From: CAVQCA01 sp963710815
GTDB taxonomy: Bacteria; Pseudomonadota; Gammaproteobacteria; UBA9214
Assembly: GCA_963710815.1 (NCBI GenBank)
Contig: CAVQCA010000018.1
Span: 1 to 64,000 of the forward strand
Direction of reading: 5' to 3'
DNA: 64,000 nucleotides
The notes below the pieces were generated by a model that searched no databases, was not told the origin of the DNA, and saw only the letters and a program-made list of their open reading frames with translations. Every line of letters begins with the position of its first letter. Within the stretch, counting starts at the first letter, position 1. Both the position numbers and the translations under genes were made by a program. This document shows, piece after piece, positions 59,726 through 64,000 of this stretch.

Positions 59726-61306
59726 ATGAACAGCCTGACACACGAGACGGCGCCTCGCCGCACCTTCGGCATCATTTCCCACCCCGATGCGGGCAAGACC
59801 ACGCTGACCGAAAAGCTGTTGCTGTTCGGCGGGGCGATCCAGCTGGCCGGCACCGTCAAGGGCCGCAAGGCGGCACGCCATGCGACCTCGGACTGGATGG
59901 AACTCGAGAAGGAGCGTGGCATCTCGGTGACTTCCTCGGTCATGCAGTTTCCCTACCGGGACCGCATGGTCAATCTGCTCGATACCCCCGGGCACGAGGA
60001 TTTCTCGGAAGATACCTATCGCACCCTGACGGCCGTGGATTCCGCGCTGATGGTCATCGACTGCGCCAAGGGTGTCGAGACGCGTACCATCAAACTGATG
60101 GAGGTTTGCCGTCTGCGCACCACTCCGATCTTTACCTTCATCAACAAGCTGGACCGGGAGGGACGCGAACCGATCGAACTGCTCGACGAGGTCGAGGAGG
60201 TGCTCAGGATCCGCTGCGCGCCGGTCACCTGGCCCGTGGGGATGGGCAAACGTTTCAAGGGCGTCTATCACCTGATCGATGACAGCGTGCATCTCTATAC
60301 CCCCGGGAAAGGCAGCGTGCGCCAGGATGTCACCATCATCAATGGGCTGGACAACCCACTGCTGGACGAAGTGCTGGGTGACCATGCCGTGGAACTGCGT
60401 GACGAGGTTGAGCTGCTCAAGGGCGCGAGCCATGACTTCGAGGTGGAGTCCTACCTCAAGGGTGAGCTGACACCGGTATTCTTCGGTTCCGCGATCAACA
60501 ATTTCGGCGTGCAGGAGTTGCTCGACTATTTCGTGGAATATGCCCCGGGTCCGCAGCCGCACCAGACCGCCACGCGCCGAGTCGATCCCGGCGAGGAGAA
60601 ATTCACCGGTTTTGTGTTCAAGATCCAGGCGAACATGGATCCTCAGCACCGCGACCGGATCGCCTTTCTGCGGATCTGCTCCGGCACTTACCGCAAGGGT
60701 ATGAAGATGCGCCACGTACGCATCGCCAGGGAGGTGCAGATCTCGAATGCAGTGACCTTTCTGGCGGCCGATCGCGGGCATGTCGAGGAAGCCTGCACCG
60801 GCGACATCATCGGCCTGCATAACCACGGCACCATCCGCATCGGCGATACCTTTACCCAGGGCGAGGACCTCAAGTTCACCGGCATACCCAATTTCGCGCC
60901 CGAGCTTTTCCGGCGGGCCATCCTCCGCGACCCGTTGCGCATGAAGGCGCTGCAAAAGGGGCTCGACCAGCTTTGCGAGGAGGGGGCGACGCAGTTGTTC
61001 AGGCCGTTGAAGAACAACGACCTGATACTCGGGGCAGTGGGTATCCTGCAGTTTGACGTGGTAGCCCACCGGCTGAGGGCCGAGTACAGCGTGGATTGCC
61101 AGTTCGAATCCGTGGCCGTGGCTACCGCCCGCTGGGTCGAGTGCGGTGATGAAAAGACGGCGCAGCGTTTCCGTGACAAGGCGTTCGACTATCTGGCCGA
61201 AGACCAGGGCGGCGCGCTGGTTTATATCGCACCGACCCGGGTCAATCTGGATCTGGCCATCGAGAAGTGGCCCGAGGTGCAGTTCCACGCCACCCGGGAG
61301 CACTAG
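59726..61306 (+). CDS. prfC: Peptide chain release factor 3
   Basis: A 526-residue GTPase that removes RF1/RF2 from ribosomes. G1 is SHPDAGKTTLTEKLL, G3 LDTPGHEDFSEDTYRTL, G4 NKLDREGR. Length is normal. TATAAT at 59684-59689 may be a -10 box without a good -35. Confidence 0.97.
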   Translation: MNSLTHETAPRRTFGIISHPDAGKTTLTEKLLLFGGAIQLAGTVKGRKAARHATSDWMELEKERGISVTSSVMQFPYRDRMVNLLDTPGHEDFSEDTYRTLTAVDSALMVIDCAKGVETRTIKLMEVCRLRTTPIFTFINKLDREGREPIELLDEVEEVLRIRCAPVTWPVGMGKRFKGVYHLIDDSVHLYTPGKGSVRQDVTIINGLDNPLLDEVLGDHAVELRDEVELLKGASHDFEVESYLKGELTPVFFGSAINNFGVQELLDYFVEYAPGPQPHQTATRRVDPGEEKFTGFVFKIQANMDPQHRDRIAFLRICSGTYRKGMKMRHVRIAREVQISNAVTFLAADRGHVEEACTGDIIGLHNHGTIRIGDTFTQGEDLKFTGIPNFAPELFRRAILRDPLRMKALQKGLDQLCEEGATQLFRPLKNNDLILGAVGILQFDVVAHRLRAEYSVDCQFESVAVATARWVECGDEKTAQRFRDKAFDYLAEDQGGALVYIAPTRVNLDLAIEKWPEVQFHATREH

Positions 61307-61316
61307 TCCGTTTTTT

Positions 61317-61459
61317 TAACCGCAAAGACGCAAAGGCCGCAAAGACAGAAAATTAAAGGATCTTGAAGGAAAGCCACCAGAAACAGTAAATACTGATCCT
61401 GTTTTCAATATGCAGTTCAATGGTAGTCATTCTTTGCGTTCTCTGCGTCTTTGCGGTGA
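61317..61459. repeat. CGCAAAGACGCAAAG palindromic repeat, copy 3
   Basis: The left arm (61317-61345, core CCGCAAAGACGCAAAGGCCG) and the right arm (61431-61459, TCTTTGCGTTCTCTGCGTC...) are inverted repeats around an ~85-bp AT-rich loop. It lies between the convergent prfC and YcgN genes and may act as a two-way transcription stop. Confidence 0.75.
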
Positions 61460-61477
61460 TATGGGTTTATAATCGGC

Positions 61478-61930
61478 CTAGAAATCGATCCAGTGGATGA
61501 TGTGGTCCTCGAGATCTTCTTTAGCCACGCTGGCTTCGGGAACGGTCCTTCCGCGCACCGATATTCCTGCCTGGTGGACGGTGTCCGGATCTCCCGACAC
61601 CAGCGGATGCCACCATTCCAGTGACTGTCCGTTCGCCAGCCGGCGGTATGCGCAACTCATCGGCAGCCAGTCGAACTGTGTCCCGGTATTGGCTGCCAGA
61701 CTCAGGCAGTCGCGCACAATGACCATGCGTTGCGGGTAGTTTCGGCAACGGCAATGTTCCCGGTCCAGCAGGCGGCAGGCGACATTCGTGTAATACATCA
61801 GTCCGGATTCCTCGTCCTGCAGCTTGTGCAGGCAGCATCGCCCGCACCCGTCGCAGAGCGACTCCCATTCCCCGGTTGTCATCTCGGCGAGAGATTTTGT
61901 GACCCAGAATGCCCCGGTGTTCGTAACCAT
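61478..61930 (-). CDS. YcgN-family cysteine cluster protein (UPF0260)
   Basis: A 150-residue protein matching YcgN: CDGCGRCCLHKL near residue 26, TNVACRLLDREHCRCRNYPQRM, and LPMSCAYR, with the eight-Cys pattern suggesting a metal or Fe-S site. Function unknown. ATG 61930 gives the family length; ATG 61954 is possible. Confidence 0.88.
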   Translation of the reverse strand: MVTNTGAFWVTKSLAEMTTGEWESLCDGCGRCCLHKLQDEESGLMYYTNVACRLLDREHCRCRNYPQRMVIVRDCLSLAANTGTQFDWLPMSCAYRRLANGQSLEWWHPLVSGDPDTVHQAGISVRGRTVPEASVAKEDLEDHIIHWIDF

Positions 61931-62092
61931 TGACGGACTTGCCCCTGCGTGCATGTCTTGCCTATTGTCCCGGAAGTCGTACCGCGGGTGAAGTCGTTTG
62001 GGGCGTCCCGCGACCGCGTGCCCGCCCTGTCATGATGACGCGGAACCCGGTGATCGCCGGCGGCCTGACCCGTCAACTGTTTGTCACGGCTT

Positions 62093-63229
62093 TCACGTGC
62101 CCTGTGCGGATTGCCTGACGGGTGTGCGCTGCCTGTTCTTCAGTTCCTCGAGACGGGTCAGTACCTTTCTGGCGCGTTCCAGCCGCTTGATGAGCTCCGG
62201 GTTGTCCGGGTCCAGTTCAAGCGCCTGTTCCCAGCTATGAATTGCCTGGCTGACATAATCCGCGCGATAGCGCCTGTCCCCTTCGCTGGTCAGTTTCCGG
62301 ACCCTGATCTGGATCGCTTCGTTCAGGCGCACTCTCAACTCCGCCACCTCGCGGTTTTCATTCCCGCCCTTTGGCAGCTCGCTGAAGTTCCGTCGAGCCA
62401 TCGCCAGATCATTGGCATTGAGTGCCTGTTCCGTCTTTTCCAGCACCTCCTGGATCTTGTTCTTGTGTTTCCTCGCCAGCCTCTTCTCTTTCTTGATCTG
62501 GGTGACAAGCACCTTCTTCTCCTCGCTCTGTCGCTGTGTCGCGCGCCGGGATTCCAGTTGTGTCAACGCGGCTTGTACCCCGGGGCCGTCCTTGATTAAC
62601 CGTGCGTAATGCAGGCATGCGTCCGCCGTAGCCATCTTGTCCTGCTGCAGGCATTCCTGCCCGCAGCTCAGCAGTTTCTCCGCAAGGCCTTGCGCCTGCT
62701 GCTGAAGGAGGCTGTTCTTCAGGCGTTGTATGATAGTCGGAGAATCCAGGCTCAACTGCTCGTTATATATTTCCTGCTGCGCCACGTAATATTCGGCCTG
62801 CGCCAGCAATTCACGCCGTTCATTTTCCTTCAGTCCTTCGGATCGTTTCACGTCGAGCTGGCGGTTGTAGGCGTTCAGCCGGGGACTGTCCGGCAGTTTC
62901 AGCAATGCCACGACCAGTATCTCGTGTGCACCGTAGAGATCATTGGCCGATTCCCTGGCCATTGCATCGGACAGTACGGCCGTCTCGTAAGCGGCGATCT
63001 GCTGGTTGAGTTTACTGCGGGTCTCCGGGGTATTCAGGTGGGGGTACTGGTGGAGCAACTGCTCGGCGCGACCGTAATCCCGGTTTTCTATGAGCATGGT
63101 CAGATCATCGGGCCGGTCTTGTTCCAGCCTGATAGCGCCGAGGTTCTGGCAACCCGCAAGGAACGCCGGCAGTGCCAGCAACGCGAACAGCGTGAGCAGT
63201 CTAGCCGGCTTGCAGATAAGGGAGTTCAT
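62093..63229 (-). CDS. TPR-containing outer-membrane lipoprotein
   Basis: A 378-residue lipoprotein: lipobox LPAFLAGC (Cys about 27), then helical repeats and a charged coiled coil (KKEKRLARKHKNKIQEVLEK), ending in a TPR-like unit (AIHSWEQALELDPDNPELI). ATG 63229 lies within the end of the adenylate cyclase gene (29-bp overlap), so the two are translationally coupled. I cannot name a specific function. Confidence 0.7.
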   Translation of the reverse strand: MNSLICKPARLLTLFALLALPAFLAGCQNLGAIRLEQDRPDDLTMLIENRDYGRAEQLLHQYPHLNTPETRSKLNQQIAAYETAVLSDAMARESANDLYGAHEILVVALLKLPDSPRLNAYNRQLDVKRSEGLKENERRELLAQAEYYVAQQEIYNEQLSLDSPTIIQRLKNSLLQQQAQGLAEKLLSCGQECLQQDKMATADACLHYARLIKDGPGVQAALTQLESRRATQRQSEEKKVLVTQIKKEKRLARKHKNKIQEVLEKTEQALNANDLAMARRNFSELPKGGNENREVAELRVRLNEAIQIRVRKLTSEGDRRYRADYVSQAIHSWEQALELDPDNPELIKRLERARKVLTRLEELKNRQRTPVRQSAQGT

Positions 63230-64000
63230 CGTTCTCGCCCTGAATGACCTGTTTGAATTGTTCGTCGATAATGAACTGCCAGTCCGCGCCCAGGGCCTCG
63301 ACAAGATAAGAACTGACGGGCTCTCTGATGCCGCGCAGGCGAATAAACTGGTATTCGCCGGCCAGTACCCGTTCCTCGACGCCGGGGTGCAGGTACAGGT
63401 CTTTTGATATCACGATCTGACCGCTGTTGGAGATGCCGCACAGTCTGGAGGCGAGATTGACGGTATCGCCGACCACGGTGTATTCCATGCGCTCCCTGGA
63501 TCCCATGTTGCCGGCAAGCATGGTCCCCGAATTGATGCCTATTCTGAAATCCACCGGGAACAAACCCAGTTTCCCGCGCTGCTCGTTTTCATGTTCCACC
63601 AGGCGTTGCATCAGGAGAGCGCAGCTGATGGCATTGAACCGATGGTCCTCATCGGGCTGGGGCGCACCGAAAACAAGCATGATGCCATCGCCCAGATACT
63701 TGTCCACCATGCCGTGGTTGAGTTCACAGGCGTGTGTAATCAGCGAGAAATACTTGTTAAGCATGCTGACAAGCTCTTCGGGCCTGATGTCTTCGGCAAT
63801 CTGCGTGAAACCGACGATGTCGGCAAATATAACCGAACCGTCAATGCGCTTGCCGCTGAGTTCGACGTCATTGAGGTTGGAGAGTATCTCCTTTGCCACG
63901 CCGGGCGAGACGTATCTCGACAGGGCGTCCATGACCTGTGATTTTTCCAGCATCCCCTCGGCCATATCGTTGAAGGCGCTCATCAACTGGCCAAGCTCAT
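63201..64000 (-). CDS. Class III adenylate/guanylate cyclase, C-terminal part (runs off the window)
   Basis: At least 265 residues; the frame stays open to the window edge, where a HAMP-like helix (AFNDMAEGMLEKSQ) ends. The cyclase domain has VIFADIVGFTQIAE (metal Asp), KYLGDGIMLVFGAP (second Asp) and ERMEYTVVGDTVNLASRL. The upstream, probably membrane-bound sensor part lies outside. The ~35 residues after the catalytic core end YLQAG, overlapping the lipoprotein start. Confidence 0.9.
   Translation of the reverse strand, partial: ELGQLMSAFNDMAEGMLEKSQVMDALSRYVSPGVAKEILSNLNDVELSGKRIDGSVIFADIVGFTQIAEDIRPEELVSMLNKYFSLITHACELNHGMVDKYLGDGIMLVFGAPQPDEDHRFNAISCALLMQRLVEHENEQRGKLGLFPVDFRIGINSGTMLAGNMGSRERMEYTVVGDTVNLASRLCGISNSGQIVISKDLYLHPGVEERVLAGEYQFIRLRGIREPVSSYLVEALGADWQFIIDEQFKQVIQGENDELPYLQAG

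Noticed and set aside
58925..61303. About 790-codon open frame antisense to prfC and rimI
   Set aside because: Shadow frame; prfC and rimI are clear on the other strand.

Overview
The window is one stretch of a GC-rich gammaproteobacterial chromosome. Gene order points to the Chromatiales/Ectothiorhodospiraceae-like sulfur-oxidiser side of the class: metG-rnfABCDGE-nth, rpoE-rseABC-mucD-DUF836-lepA-lepB-DUF4845-rnc-era-recO-pdxJ, purM-purN-DUF3108 facing DUF2066-hda, and ilvIHC-psd-pssA-leuA. This placement rests on synteny and protein resemblance, not on rRNA. Nearly everything is core housekeeping. I found no prophage, CRISPR array, integron, full-length transposase gene, tRNA or rRNA.

Layout. 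0-6 kb: an HPPD-like VOC dioxygenase (minus strand) diverges from a circularly permuted ATP-grasp / alpha-E pair, which sits behind a near-consensus sigma-54 promoter and an NtrC-like site; a lone secretin-N-domain exported protein follows. 6-9 kb: a FixL/FixJ-like two-component pair whose kinase is frameshifted as read. 9-17.4 kb: metG, the Rnf complex and nth (minus strand), with rnfG frameshifted. 17.7-30 kb: apbC, dcd, purMN, hda, wrbA, arsC-like, a TlpA-like thioredoxin, acyP and nadB. 30-41 kb: the sigma-E operon running into lepA-lepB-rnc-era-recO-pdxJ. 41-51 kb: an orphan HPt protein where a BarA/GacS kinase is often found, cysM, a YdbH/YdbL-like envelope pair, an exonuclease, rlmD, a lytic transglycosylase, proS and small DUF4124 proteins. 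51.5-58.4 kb: branched-chain amino acid synthesis (ilvIHC, leuA) with a likely attenuator before ilvI and a leucine-rich leader peptide before leuA, interleaved with phospholipid genes. 58.4-64 kb: uracil-DNA glycosylase, rimI, prfC, YcgN, a lipoprotein and a truncated adenylate cyclase.

Two things stand out beyond the genes. First, the intergenic space is full of short palindromic, non-coding elements of at least seven kinds (REP-like pairs, MITE-like elements with terminal inverted repeats, foldback elements). Several sit exactly at gene ends, supplying stop codons, or within about 10 bp of start codons. Second, single-nucleotide frame changes interrupt at least five conserved genes (histidine kinase, rnfG, a DUF4124 gene, ilvI, ilvC). 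Most lie in short homopolymers and two pairs compensate each other, which looks more like sequencing or assembly error than decay, though this cannot be settled from the sequence alone.

The best candidates for new biology are the nitrogen-type (sigma-54/NtrC) promoter of the ATP-grasp/alpha-E operon, the phosphatidylserine-decarboxylase-like protein that lacks both the pyruvoyl-forming Ser and the catalytic His next to pssA, the leu leader peptide predicted to start almost at its transcription start, and the stand-alone BarA-type HPt protein.
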